The translations under genes were made by a program, and so were the position numbers. This document shows, piece by piece, positions 16,851 through 24,395 of a stretch of DNA of 64,000 nt. Numbering within the stretch: the stretch's first letter is position 1; every line of letters begins with the position of its first letter. The notes below the pieces were generated by a model, which saw only the letters and a list, made by a program, of their open reading frames with translations, was not told the DNA's origin and searched no databases. Source of the DNA: Chloroflexota bacterium (lineage in GTDB: Bacteria > Chloroflexota > UBA11872); NCBI GenBank assembly GCA_026708035.1, contig JAPOVQ010000011.1, positions 1-64,000 of the forward strand, read 5' to 3'.

Positions 16851-17405
16851 ATGACAATCCTCAACCGCGTCGGGCGAGTCCTGGTCGTGTTTTCCCTCGT
16901 GGTCATCGCCATCGCGCTGTCCGTGAATGCGGCGTTCTTGGTGCTCCAGTACCAACAGTCGGAGGCGTTCTTCGGGAGCGCCTCGGACAGGGCGGTGTAC
17001 ACCTCGGATGGCGGAATACGAACGGAGTCGACCACGACCATCACGCAGACGTCCATCCATATCAGCGGGCATGGCTCCGAGCCGTCGGAGCCGGTCGAGC
17101 TGCTATCGGAGGGCCTGTGGATCGTGAGCGTTCGCTTCGCCGACTATGAGCCGCCCGAGGTCGGGAACATCCCCACCGTCAATCTCAACAGCGTCAGCAG
17201 CACGGGCGGCGCGGGATGGTCGGGAGATTGGTGGAATCACATTTACGTCTCCGCTGACAAGGATTGGGGGGAAGAGCGGGCGCCGATTCAGTGGATTGCC
17301 ACCTTCACGCCCGGTGAAGTCGTGTTACATATTTCCGACCTGCCGGACGACGTCGGGTGGTATGCAGATTTCGAGCGGATCGGTGAGCTTCAGCCGGAGG
17401 AGTGA
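16851..17405 (+). CDS. Membrane-anchored beta-rich protein, type 1 copy B
   Basis: The product is 184 residues from ATG 16851, with a ribosome site (AAAGGAG) upstream. An N-terminal helix (VLVVFSLVVIAIALSVNAAFLVLQ) is followed by a Ser/Thr-rich linker, then the same beta-rich domain as 14849-15439: EGLWIVSVRFADYEPPEVGNIP, FTPGEVVLHISDLPDDVGW and ERIGEL. It has a complete start, so it is the better guide to the N-terminus of this type. It sits between two type 2 genes. Confidence 0.6.
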   Translation: MTILNRVGRVLVVFSLVVIAIALSVNAAFLVLQYQQSEAFFGSASDRAVYTSDGGIRTESTTTITQTSIHISGHGSEPSEPVELLSEGLWIVSVRFADYEPPEVGNIPTVNLNSVSSTGGAGWSGDWWNHIYVSADKDWGEERAPIQWIATFTPGEVVLHISDLPDDVGWYADFERIGELQPEE

Positions 17406-17508
17406 ATCGCCAGCCATGGGGCGGTCGGCGGTCGTCAGCCTCCTTCGCAGGGGGCAGTCCGCAGCTCAGCCGTCGGCTGCTCCGCCATTGAGGGACTGAG
17501 AGAGTGAC

Positions 17509-18003
17509 ATGAGCGATCGGTGGGCGCGGATCGTGGTGCTGTTGATGTTTCTCATCGCCCTGGCCCTGGTCTGGCAGACCGTGCGGAGGGAGATGCTGTA
17601 TTGGGGCGTACAAGTCTCGAGTGGGAGCAGCCCGCCGGTCGACTTGTCGGCGATGTTTTCGGAAGTTACGGTGTCCGATCTCGAAGACCTGGTCGTGATC
17701 GAGGTCATACTGGTCGACGGCCTCGGACGCGAGGAGCGGCCCGTGACCTTGGCGGCCGGTATCTGGCGGGCGACCACGGAGACCTTCGGCACCACCATCA
17801 ATGAGACGCAGATAATCGGCACCGGTGAGAAGGACAGCAGGCTCGGGTGGCCGAGTGACGCGTCGCGTCCGGCGTATTTCGAGGTCGGCAACTACCCCGA
17901 TCCCGGTTCCACGCTCTACGGCCGTGAGTTCATCATTCGAACCAACGCGCTTTCGGACGACCATCCGTGGTCGGTGACGTTGGAGCGGTTTGGGTGGCGC
18001 TAG
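17509..18003 (+). CDS. Membrane-anchored beta-rich protein, type 2 copy B
   Basis: The product is 164 residues from ATG 17509. The N-terminal helix contains ALVWQTVRRE, matching CLVWQTVSGE of the gene at 15831. A single domain follows, with LAAGIWRATTETFG and HPWSVTLERFGWR, matching the PGlW and W-x-V-x-FER signatures of the other three genes. It ends the cluster. The order type 1, type 2, type 1, type 2 indicates duplication of a two-gene unit, so the two types may act together. Confidence 0.6.
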   Translation: MSDRWARIVVLLMFLIALALVWQTVRREMLYWGVQVSSGSSPPVDLSAMFSEVTVSDLEDLVVIEVILVDGLGREERPVTLAAGIWRATTETFGTTINETQIIGTGEKDSRLGWPSDASRPAYFEVGNYPDPGSTLYGREFIIRTNALSDDHPWSVTLERFGWR

Positions 18004-18166
18004 CGGTGCTGGGCCCATAGCCGTTTCGGTTGCAGTTGCTCTCGTTGGCCGAGTGGCTGCTCAGCGTGCTAACCCTGCTCGGACCCTTAGTCCAACGGCA
18101 CCTGCCGCCGCCGAATTGCACGGAGACTAAACAGCAGCGGTAGCCGCGTATGCGCCTGCGCTTCGA

Positions 18167-18400
18167 TCATGCGTGCCCGGTCTCATCCAGCCGGCTGCCC
18201 AGCCCCGGCTGCCCGGCATCGAGTAGCGCGTGCAGGTCCGCTTGCAGCGTATGGCTGGGGATTCGGATCCACCGACCGATGCGGATGTGTCGGATTAGCC
18301 CGGCATGACACATGCGGCGGATCCGTCACTCGTGGAGCTGCCAGAGATCGGCCACCTGCTTGACGGTGAGCAATCGCAGCCCGTGGTCCGAGGTCGTGGG
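18167..18400 (-). pseudogene. Excisionase-like helix-turn-helix gene with an in-frame stop
   Basis: The minus-strand frame reads RLLTVKQVADLWQLHE, then TGA at 18328-18326, then RIRRMCHAGLIRHIRIGRWI and a short tail to a stop at 18167. This is the winged-helix pattern of small excisionase/MerR-like proteins (HTH_17). The family usually has Arg where the TGA stands, and one C-to-T change from CGA would explain it. Excisionases partner tyrosine recombinases, and one is encoded 1.3 kb away. No convincing start precedes it. Confidence 0.55.
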
Positions 18401-18824
18401 CCGACATCGAGCCGGCGTCATGCCGGGCGGGCACGGTCGCGTCGGCGAGCGACGGCCGCCGTCGGAGCAGCGAAACGCGGCGCATTGGGCAATCGCCGCG
18501 GTCCGACCCAGCCACGTCGACGCGCTGGCGTTGGATTTGGATGCAGGAGGTGCACCGACCGATGATCCCCGCCGGAGCGATGTAGGCCACCCCAGGTTTC
18601 CGCAAATCTCGTGGCCGCTCGGCGACCGATGCGACCGTCCGCGCGGCCACGACAGACCTGCGGCCACAGCAACTTCTCCCAGAACCTCCGGCAAGCCGCT
18701 TTGCCGATCGTGGCCGATAAGTGACTGCGACAAACCCACCTCCGCACCGGCTCCAACGCCCCGTGGATTCGGCTGCTGATAGCCGTCCTTGGCGCGTCCC
18801 GCGAAAACGGTTCGGATTTGCCGG
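18401..18824. other. No gene seen
   Basis: Frames are open on both strands only because of base composition, and their products are Arg/Pro/Ser-rich with no motif. The minus-strand frame leading into the excisionase relic is open up to 18739 but looks non-coding. Confidence 0.35.
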
Positions 18825-19124
18825 TTAGTCGATATCGCGGCGGGATCGACGTTCTCTTCGGCGACGCCGCGCTTGGGCCGACCGCAGCGCCAGCCTGGCG
18901 AAGTAGGCGCGGCGCGCGGCCAGCGCCCGCCGCCAGCGCTCGCGCGGATTCAGCACGCCGTCGGGATCGACCTCCGCTTCGAATCGCGCAAGGAAGGCCG
19001 CGCGCGCCCGGCTAGTCGTAATTCGGGGGTCGCGCGCGGCATGCAGGCGAAAGGCTCCGATTCGCCCGCGCAGCGCCATTTCGGTCGGGTTCATTTGCTT
19101 TGGAGGTTCGTCTTCGGCCGACAT
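18825..19124 (-). CDS. Conserved small basic hypothetical protein
   Basis: The product is 99 residues from ATG 19124. It has a conserved-looking core (ALRGRIGAFRLHAARDPR, then ARAAFLARFEAEVDPDGVL, then a run of Ala/Arg helices) and a very basic tail. Small proteins with this pattern are widespread in Actinobacteria and Chloroflexota and have no known function. The frame is open upstream to 19421, but that part does not resemble protein. The basic helices would suit nucleic-acid binding, which is inference only. Confidence 0.65.
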   Translation of the reverse strand: MSAEDEPPKQMNPTEMALRGRIGAFRLHAARDPRITTSRARAAFLARFEAEVDPDGVLNPRERWRRALAARRAYFARLALRSAQARRRRRERRSRRDID

Positions 19125-19656
19125 CACACTCCTGGATCGGTCCGGAGTCGTCGCGGAATAACGGGTCGCGTGGTCTACAAGAGTCTGGCCGTTTTCAGGA
19201 CCGCACGTAATCCAGGAATCCGTAATCTCCGCTGGCGGATTTCGCCGATCCGCTTCTGCTAGACGAGAGTCACGGAACTCAAACCCACGACCTGGAACTG
19301 AGCGGGTGCCATCGCCTGCCGACCCCCAGCGGCCTAGCCAAACTCCGGCATGCAACTTCGGCCGCGTGCCCTGGGCAGGGGTGAAGGCGCGGACTTCGAG
19401 GGTGACTTCGGGAGCGCGCATTCACCTCATCGACCCAACCGATGTCCGCGGGCGGCCATCGGCGAGCGGTCGACGCGCCTCGCAGTGAACCGTGGGTCGC
19501 CGGACCTTAGCCCCGATCAACAACCGTCCCATTCGCCGTGTATTCGCGCCGCGCTCGATGCCTATCGGCAATGGGCGCGACGCCGCCACCCGCGCACCGA
19601 CCGGGCGACCCGAGACGAGTCGCTGGGGTCAAGTCCCGGCGTCGTCGCTCACGCGT
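19125..19656. other. Intergenic with a tRNA T-arm-like segment
   Basis: This 532-base stretch lies between the small basic protein and the recombinase. On the minus strand, 19292-19273 reads as a tRNA variable-region/T-arm-like sequence (loop TTTGAGT) sharing GGTCGTGGGTT(C/T)GA with the tRNA-Arg half at the window start. A full tRNA does not fold. The short repeat AATCCAGGAATCCGTAATC is at 19209-19227. No gene is seen. Confidence 0.35.
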
Positions 19657-20667
19657 CTAGAGCCGGTCGCCGGGCGACAGGCGCCGGTGAGCCTCACGGG
19701 CGCGTGTCGACGCGGCGCTGGCCGCATAGCGGCCCACCATCGCGCGACTACGCCAGCCGGCCACTCGCATGAGGTCCGTCTCCTGCCCGCCGGCCACCAG
19801 CCAGGCATGAGCAAAGGAGTGGCGCAGTTGGTGGGGATGCACCTTCGGGATGCCGGCCTCGCGCGCCCGGTTCCGGACGATCTGATAGACGCCGCTCGGC
19901 GTGATCGGCCCACCTCTCCCCAAAAACAGCGCCGCCGCCTCGGCGTGCAGGTGCGTCACCCGCGCCCGCAGATAGCGATCCAGCGCCTGCACCAGCTTCC
20001 GACCCAATGGCACTAGACGCTCGCGGCCGCCCTTGCCGAGCACGCGCAGCAGGCTCTGGTCGAGGTCCAGGTCGTCGCAGCGCACCGAGGCCACCTCGCC
20101 CCGACGCATGCCCGTATCGATTAGCAGCAGCAGGATCGCCAGGTCGCGCCGCGCCTCGAACGAGCGACCGCGGCAGGCCTCCAGCAGGCGCCGCAGGTCG
20201 TCGATCTCCAGGACGTCGGGTACGCGCTCCTCGAACTTCGGCGGGCGCATCCGATGCATCGGTGAAATGTTCACCTCGCCCTCGTCCTCGGCCCAGCCGA
20301 AGAAGCGCTGCAGGCTGCGGTAGCGCGTGTTGGCCGTTGAGGCCGAGTGGCGATCGAGCTGGTCCTGCACGAAGGCCTCGCAGTGCTCGCGCCGGATCGC
20401 CTCGATGTCGCGCGGCATGCCCTGCGCCGCGAGGAACTGCACGAACAGGCGCACGGTCCGCAGGTAGGTGTCGAGCGTGGCCGGCGACTTGTTCTCGGCC
20501 GCCAGCGTCCGCCGCCACGACAGGGCCAGGGTCGCCACGTCGCCGTAGCCACCTGCTGGGCGGCGGGCCGGAGCGCGGCGCGCGGGGCGCGGATTGGTTC
20601 GGACTTGGGGGCGAGTGGGGCGCTTGCGAGGCATGTGTCGGGCGATTCGGGGGCGTGCTGAAGACAC
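19657..20667 (-). CDS. XerC/D-type tyrosine recombinase (integrase)
   Basis: The product is 336 residues. A basic N-terminus is followed by a SAM-like core-binding domain (about residues 45-140) and a catalytic domain with Arg in DTGMRRGE, Lys in LGKGGRER, the HQLRHSF box, Trp in place of the second His ([10 protein letters not shown]), and the nucleophile Tyr in VGRYAAS. Trp at that position is tolerated in this superfamily. It starts 100 bases downstream of the 3' end of tRNA-Thr, the usual place for the integrase of a tRNA-targeting element extending to lower coordinates. The start may instead be ATG 20634. It appears intact. Confidence 0.85.
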   Translation of the reverse strand: MSSARPRIARHMPRKRPTRPQVRTNPRPARRAPARRPAGGYGDVATLALSWRRTLAAENKSPATLDTYLRTVRLFVQFLAAQGMPRDIEAIRREHCEAFVQDQLDRHSASTANTRYRSLQRFFGWAEDEGEVNISPMHRMRPPKFEERVPDVLEIDDLRRLLEACRGRSFEARRDLAILLLLIDTGMRRGEVASVRCDDLDLDQSLLRVLGKGGRERLVPLGRKLVQALDRYLRARVTHLHAEAAALFLGRGGPITPSGVYQIVRNRAREAGIPKVHPHQLRHSFAHAWLVAGGQETDLMRVAGWRSRAMVGRYAASAASTRAREAHRRLSPGDRL

Positions 20668-20766
20668 TCAAAAGTTATCACAGTTATGGTGTGGTGAAGC
20701 GCTGTGGCAGGATGTGTTTCCCGGAGGATTTCAATTATGGAGTGGTTTGAACCTGTAAAATTGTTC

Positions 20767-20842
20767 TGGAGCCCACACCCGGAATTGAACCGGGGACCTC
20801 GTCCTTACCAAGAACGCGCTCTTCCAACTGAGCTATGTGGGC
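20767..20842 (-). tRNA. tRNA-Thr (GGU), CCA encoded
   Basis: The minus strand gives a full cloverleaf: acceptor GCCCACA pairing with TGTGGGC, D-arm GCTC...GAGC, anticodon arm CGTTC-TTGGTAA-GGACG (anticodon GGT) with one non-canonical pair, T-arm CCGGG-TTCAATT-CCGGG, discriminator T and encoded CCA (20769-20767). A tyrosine recombinase gene follows its 3' end, making it a plausible integration target. Confidence 0.95.
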
Positions 20843-20891
20843 GTAAAGGCGAGACGGCCGTTACCGATCAGCCGCGGCAGCGTCGCGCGGG

Positions 20892-21356
20892 CTAGGCGTC
20901 GAGCGCTTGCACCACCTCCTCGGCGTGGTCGTCGGGCTTCACGTTGGGCCACACGGCGCTCACGATCCCGTCCTCGTCGATGAGGAAGGTGGCGCGTTGC
21001 GTGCCCATGAAGGTCCGGCCCGCCATCTTCTTCTCGACCCACACGCCGTAACCCTCGATGGCCTGGCGCTCCACGTCGGCCAGCAGGGGAAAGTTGAGGC
21101 TGAACTTGCTGCTGAATCGCTCGTGCGACTCAACCGGGTCGTCGCTGACGCCGAACACGGCGGTCCCGCGGTCCGCAATCTCGGACATCCGATCCCGAAA
21201 GCCGCACACCTCGCGGGTGCAGCCCGGGGTGTCATCGCGCGGATAGAAGAACAGGACGACCTTGCGACCGCGCTGCTCGTCGAGCCGAACGAGGCTGCCG
21301 TCGGTTGCTTGGAGCTCGAAATCGGGGGCGCGATCACCCACCTGCGGCATCGCCAT
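20892..21356 (-). CDS. bcp: Thioredoxin-dependent peroxiredoxin (BCP/PrxQ type)
   Basis: The product is 154 residues from ATG 21356. The peroxiredoxin fold has FYPRDDTPGCTREVCGF, in which the peroxidatic Cys and a second Cys five residues later are the BCP/PrxQ pair. It reduces peroxides with electrons from thioredoxin in the cytoplasm. The frame is open upstream to 21623, but that stretch is low-quality sequence overlapping the divergent gene's promoter. The start chosen gives the family's usual N-terminus (PQVGDRAPDFEL). Confidence 0.92.
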   Translation of the reverse strand: MAMPQVGDRAPDFELQATDGSLVRLDEQRGRKVVLFFYPRDDTPGCTREVCGFRDRMSEIADRGTAVFGVSDDPVESHERFSSKFSLNFPLLADVERQAIEGYGVWVEKKMAGRTFMGTQRATFLIDEDGIVSAVWPNVKPDDHAEEVVQALDA

Positions 21357-21481
21357 GCGCAAACCCCTCAGGGCGTAACGCCCCATCATCGCATCCTCGA
21401 CCCTGCACGGCCGCGCCTCGCCGGAGGTCTGTGCGACCATCGGCGGCGTCAACCCTCGCTCCCACCGAAACGCTGACGCGC

Positions 21482-22258
21482 ATGAGCACCTCCGCCGCTG
21501 GACCATCATTCGATCTGACCGGCCGCGTAGCCCTGGTGACCGGTGGCGGTCGGGGCATCGGGCGCGGCATTGCCCTGGCGCTGGCGCACGCAGGCGCCGA
21601 CGTGGTGCTCGCGGCGCGCTCACGCGATCAACTCGAGGACACCGCCAACGAGATCGAGGGCCTGGGACGCCGGGCGCTCGCCGTGCCGACGAATGTACGG
21701 GACTTGGACGAGCTGGCCGCGCTGTTCAGCAAGACGGACGAAGAGTTCGGTCGCCTCGACATCCTGGCGAACAACGCCGGCATCGGTCTGCGCACGCCGG
21801 TGCTCGAGGTGACGCCGGAAGAATGGGACCGGGTGCTCGACATCAACCTGCGCAGCCTGTTCTTCGCCTCGCAATACGGATTGCGCCTGATGGTGCGCGG
21901 CGGCTACGGCCGCATCATCAACACCGGCTCGCTCACCAGCTTCCTGGGCTTCAAGCCCATCTCGGTCTACGGCGCGTCGAAGGGCGGGGTGGCGCAACTG
22001 ACCAAAGCGCTGGCCGTGGAGTTCGCCGAGCAGAACATCACCGTCAACGCCATCGCCCCCGGCTACATCCTCACCGACCTCACCCAGCCGCGCTACGACG
22101 ATCCGGTGTGGAATAGCTGGATCCTGGGCCGCACCCCGATGAACCGTTGGGGGTATCCCGAAGACCTGGCCGGTGCGGTGGTGTTCCTCGCCTCCGAGTC
22201 GGCGGCGTTCGTGACGGGCCACGTCCTGCCGATCGACGGGGGCTGGCTGGCCGGGTAG
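21482..22258 (+). CDS. SDR-family oxidoreductase
   Basis: The product is 258 residues, with the classical short-chain dehydrogenase motifs: TGGGRGIG (cofactor loop), NNAG, Ser in GSLTS, YGASK (catalytic Tyr and Lys) and a C-terminal HVLPIDGGWLAG. This is the 3-ketoacyl reductase/sugar dehydrogenase-like branch. The substrate cannot be told. ATG 21482 is preferred over the open frame to 21305 because the conserved Rossmann start follows about 15 residues later. It is divergent from bcp. Confidence 0.9.
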   Translation: MSTSAAGPSFDLTGRVALVTGGGRGIGRGIALALAHAGADVVLAARSRDQLEDTANEIEGLGRRALAVPTNVRDLDELAALFSKTDEEFGRLDILANNAGIGLRTPVLEVTPEEWDRVLDINLRSLFFASQYGLRLMVRGGYGRIINTGSLTSFLGFKPISVYGASKGGVAQLTKALAVEFAEQNITVNAIAPGYILTDLTQPRYDDPVWNSWILGRTPMNRWGYPEDLAGAVVFLASESAAFVTGHVLPIDGGWLAG

Positions 22259-22278
22259 CGAAGACCGAGATCCGGTGG

Positions 22279-22300
22279 CCCACGCTGCGCGCAGCGTGGG
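22279..22300. repeat. Perfect 22-bp palindrome, dispersed repeat
   Basis: The half-site CCCACGCTGCG and its exact complement form a gapless palindrome just after the SDR gene. The flank (CCGGTGG before, GAG after) is shared with a copy at 62.19 kb, and a shorter copy is at 62.40 kb. It lies between convergent genes, where it could act as a bidirectional terminator. Confidence 0.7.
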
Positions 22301-22372
22301 AGCATCCGGTGCACCCAGGCACAGTCGGACTATAGATACCGGGTCAGGCCCGAAGCGACCAACGCCGCGGTC

Positions 22373-22792
22373 CTAGCCGGCGGCGGTCGGCTCGATCCAC
22401 ACCGCGCCGTCCCGGTACCACTCCTTCTTCCAGATCGGCACGGTGGTTTTGAGCGTATCGATGATGTAGCGGCAGGCCTCGAAGGCCTCGGCGCGGTGCG
22501 GCGCGCCGACTGCGATCACCACGCTGGCCTCGCCGATCCGCAGCTCGCCGATGCGGTGCTCGATCTCCACGTCCGTCAGGCCCCAGCGCTCCTCCACCTG
22601 CCGCCCAATGCGCTCCAGCTCCTGCAGCGCCATGGGCTCGAAGGCCTCGTACTCCAGCTTCACGACCGGCCGGCCGTCCATGTTGTCGCGCACGATGCCG
22701 TGAAAGGTGCAGATGCCGCCGTTGCCGGGCCGCGTCACCCGCTGGATCAGCGCGTCGGCGTCTATGGGCTCGTGCGTGAGCCTAATGTTCAT
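22373..22792 (-). CDS. moaE: Molybdopterin synthase catalytic subunit MoaE
   Basis: The product is 139 residues from ATG 22792. MoaE converts cyclic pyranopterin to molybdopterin, using the sulfur carried by MoaD. Visible motifs are CTFHGIVRDN, YEAFEPMA, HRIGELRIGE and PIWKKEWY, where the Lys pair is in the active site. Its start overlaps the moaD stop (ATGA). The frame is open upstream through moaD, but MoaE proteins start near the chosen Met. It serves the molybdenum enzymes of the genome, such as the hydroxylase at the right end of the window. Confidence 0.93.
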   Translation of the reverse strand: MNIRLTHEPIDADALIQRVTRPGNGGICTFHGIVRDNMDGRPVVKLEYEAFEPMALQELERIGRQVEERWGLTDVEIEHRIGELRIGEASVVIAVGAPHRAEAFEACRYIIDTLKTTVPIWKKEWYRDGAVWIEPTAAG

Positions 22793-23094
22793 GCGCCCCC
22801 CGAGACCGGCGGAATCACCGCCAGCTCGTCGCCGTCCTCCAGGACCGTGTCCGGCGGCACGAACTGCTGGTTCCGCGCGAACGAGACATGTTCCACGCGG
22901 CCGGCCAGCGCCGGCACGTCCTCCGCCAGCAGCAGAAACAGGCCACGGGCCGTCGTGCCCTCGGGCACGGACACCACGCGCCGTCGCTCGCCCGCCACCT
23001 CGGCGACGGAGGCAAACAGCAGCAGCGAGACTCGGATAGACGCGCCAGCCGGCGAGGCATCCGCGGCTGCCTGCGGCGCTGTTGAGCCACTCAT
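22789..23094 (-). CDS. moaD: MoaD-type sulfur carrier, C-terminus GGA
   Basis: The product is 101 residues with an extended N-terminus (about 20 residues rich in Ala) and a ubiquitin-like beta-grasp domain ending VIPPVSGGA. MoaD normally ends in Gly-Gly, which is adenylated and then thiocarboxylated. Here one Ala follows before the TGA, so trimming might be needed, or the family member tolerates it. It is coupled to moaE by a 4-base overlap. Confidence 0.88.
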   Translation of the reverse strand: MSGSTAPQAAADASPAGASIRVSLLLFASVAEVAGERRRVVSVPEGTTARGLFLLLAEDVPALAGRVEHVSFARNQQFVPPDTVLEDGDELAVIPPVSGGA

Positions 23095-23188
23095 GGTTCG
23101 AGCCTAGCAATCCCGGCAGGGGATCACGGAGTACCGCGCCGATGGGCTGTGCGACCATCGGCGCGAACCTAGCCGCCAGGCCACGCCA

Positions 23189-23719
23189 ATGTCACACGCG
23201 CACCACGGGTCCCACTCAACCCAAGAGCATCGGCATGAATCGGAGCGCATCGGCGCCGTCAAGTGCGCCGTGCTCGTCATCAGCGACTCGCGCACCGAAC
23301 GGACCGACCGCTCCGGGCGCACCGCCGAGCGGCTCATCACCGACGGCGGCCACGAGATCGTGCACCGGGATCTGGTGGTCAACGATGCGGATCTCATTCG
23401 CGGCGCGATCGACGCGGCGCTGGCGGAGGGCGCACAGTTCGTCTTCTGCACCGGCGGAACGGGCCTGGGCGAGCGCGACATCACCGTGGACACCGTGACG
23501 CCGATGCTCGACAAGGTGCTCGACGGCTATGGCGAGTGGTTCCGGCGGGCCAGCTGGGACCAGATCGGACCCGCGGCCATCTTGTCGCGCGCCGTGGCCG
23601 GCAAGTTGGGACGGGCGCTGATCGTTTGCTCGCCGGGATCGACGGCGGCAGTCGAGTTGGCGCTCGGCGAGTTGCTCGTGCCGGAGCTGCGGCACTTCAT
23701 CCGCGAGGTCTCGCGCTAG
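23189..23719 (+). CDS. moaB: Molybdenum cofactor protein MogA/MoaB
   Basis: The product is 176 residues. The MoaB/MogA fold is shown by VLVISDSRTERTDRSG near the start, the CTGGTGLGERDIT loop and LPGSP-like CSPGSTAAV. The family adenylates molybdopterin before metal insertion. A His-rich N-terminal extension (HAHHGSHSTQEHRHE) precedes the domain, is unusual, and could bind metal. It is divergent from moaDE, forming a small cofactor locus. MogA and MoaB cannot be separated by eye. Confidence 0.88.
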   Translation: MSHAHHGSHSTQEHRHESERIGAVKCAVLVISDSRTERTDRSGRTAERLITDGGHEIVHRDLVVNDADLIRGAIDAALAEGAQFVFCTGGTGLGERDITVDTVTPMLDKVLDGYGEWFRRASWDQIGPAAILSRAVAGKLGRALIVCSPGSTAAVELALGELLVPELRHFIREVSR

Positions 23720-23728
23720 CGCGGCAAC

Positions 23729-24319
23729 CTAAGCGGCCTCGGCTTCCGCCTCCTCGGTCCAGTCCAGCATCTCGGGCGGGATTCTTTCCAGGTCCAGCAG
23801 CGACTTGAGGTGGTCGATGAAGAGCACGCCGTTGAGATGATCGACCTCGTGCTGCACGGCTTGGGCGAAGAGACCGCTCGCCTCCAGCGAGACGCGCGCT
23901 CCGTCGAGTTGCGTGAAGGCCACCGTGACGCCCTCGGCGCGCTCGATGAGGGCGCGGAATCCCGGTAACGACAGGCAGCCCTCGACCATCTCCTTGCGTG
24001 CGCCGTTCAGCTCCACCTCGGGATTGATCAGCACGAACCGGCGGCCCGACAGCGGGTCGTCGTCGTCGGGCGGCAGCTCCAGCACGAACAGGCGCGCGAG
24101 CACCCCGACCTGCGGTGCCGCCAGCCCCAGGCCGGCATTGGCGTGCATGGTGTCGAACATGTCATCAGCCAGGCCCACGAGGTCGGGCGTGATCTCGGCA
24201 ACCGGCGCGCACGGTTCGCGCAGTCCCGGGTCCGGTATTTCAAGAATTCGGCGGATCACCGGGCTAATTCGGGAGAGCAAGCGGGCGAGTCTAGCAACGG
24301 CTTTTTTGGCATCGAGCAC
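23729..24319 (-). CDS. def: Peptide deformylase
   Basis: The product is 196 residues. All three deformylase motifs are present: GLAAPQVG, EGCLSLPG (metal Cys) and QHEVDHLNG (two metal His and the catalytic Glu). It removes the formyl group from new proteins. The start is GTG 24319. An internal start near the IRRIL segment would give a shorter, more typical N-terminus. It converges with the MogA/MoaB gene. Confidence 0.93.
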   Translation of the reverse strand: MLDAKKAVARLARLLSRISPVIRRILEIPDPGLREPCAPVAEITPDLVGLADDMFDTMHANAGLGLAAPQVGVLARLFVLELPPDDDDPLSGRRFVLINPEVELNGARKEMVEGCLSLPGFRALIERAEGVTVAFTQLDGARVSLEASGLFAQAVQHEVDHLNGVLFIDHLKSLLDLERIPPEMLDWTEEAEAEAA

Positions 24320-24395
24320 TGCCGGCGCTACCGTGAACCTGCGCTCCCGGCAACGGCAACCCTAGTCCCGTACCCATCGACAAAGGCGGCATGAC

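Noticed and set aside
175-20667. A single integrated element spanning from the tRNA-Arg half to the recombinase
   Set aside because: The left edge matches tRNA-Arg while the recombinase sits at tRNA-Thr, and no shared direct repeat was found. Two separate elements are at least as likely.
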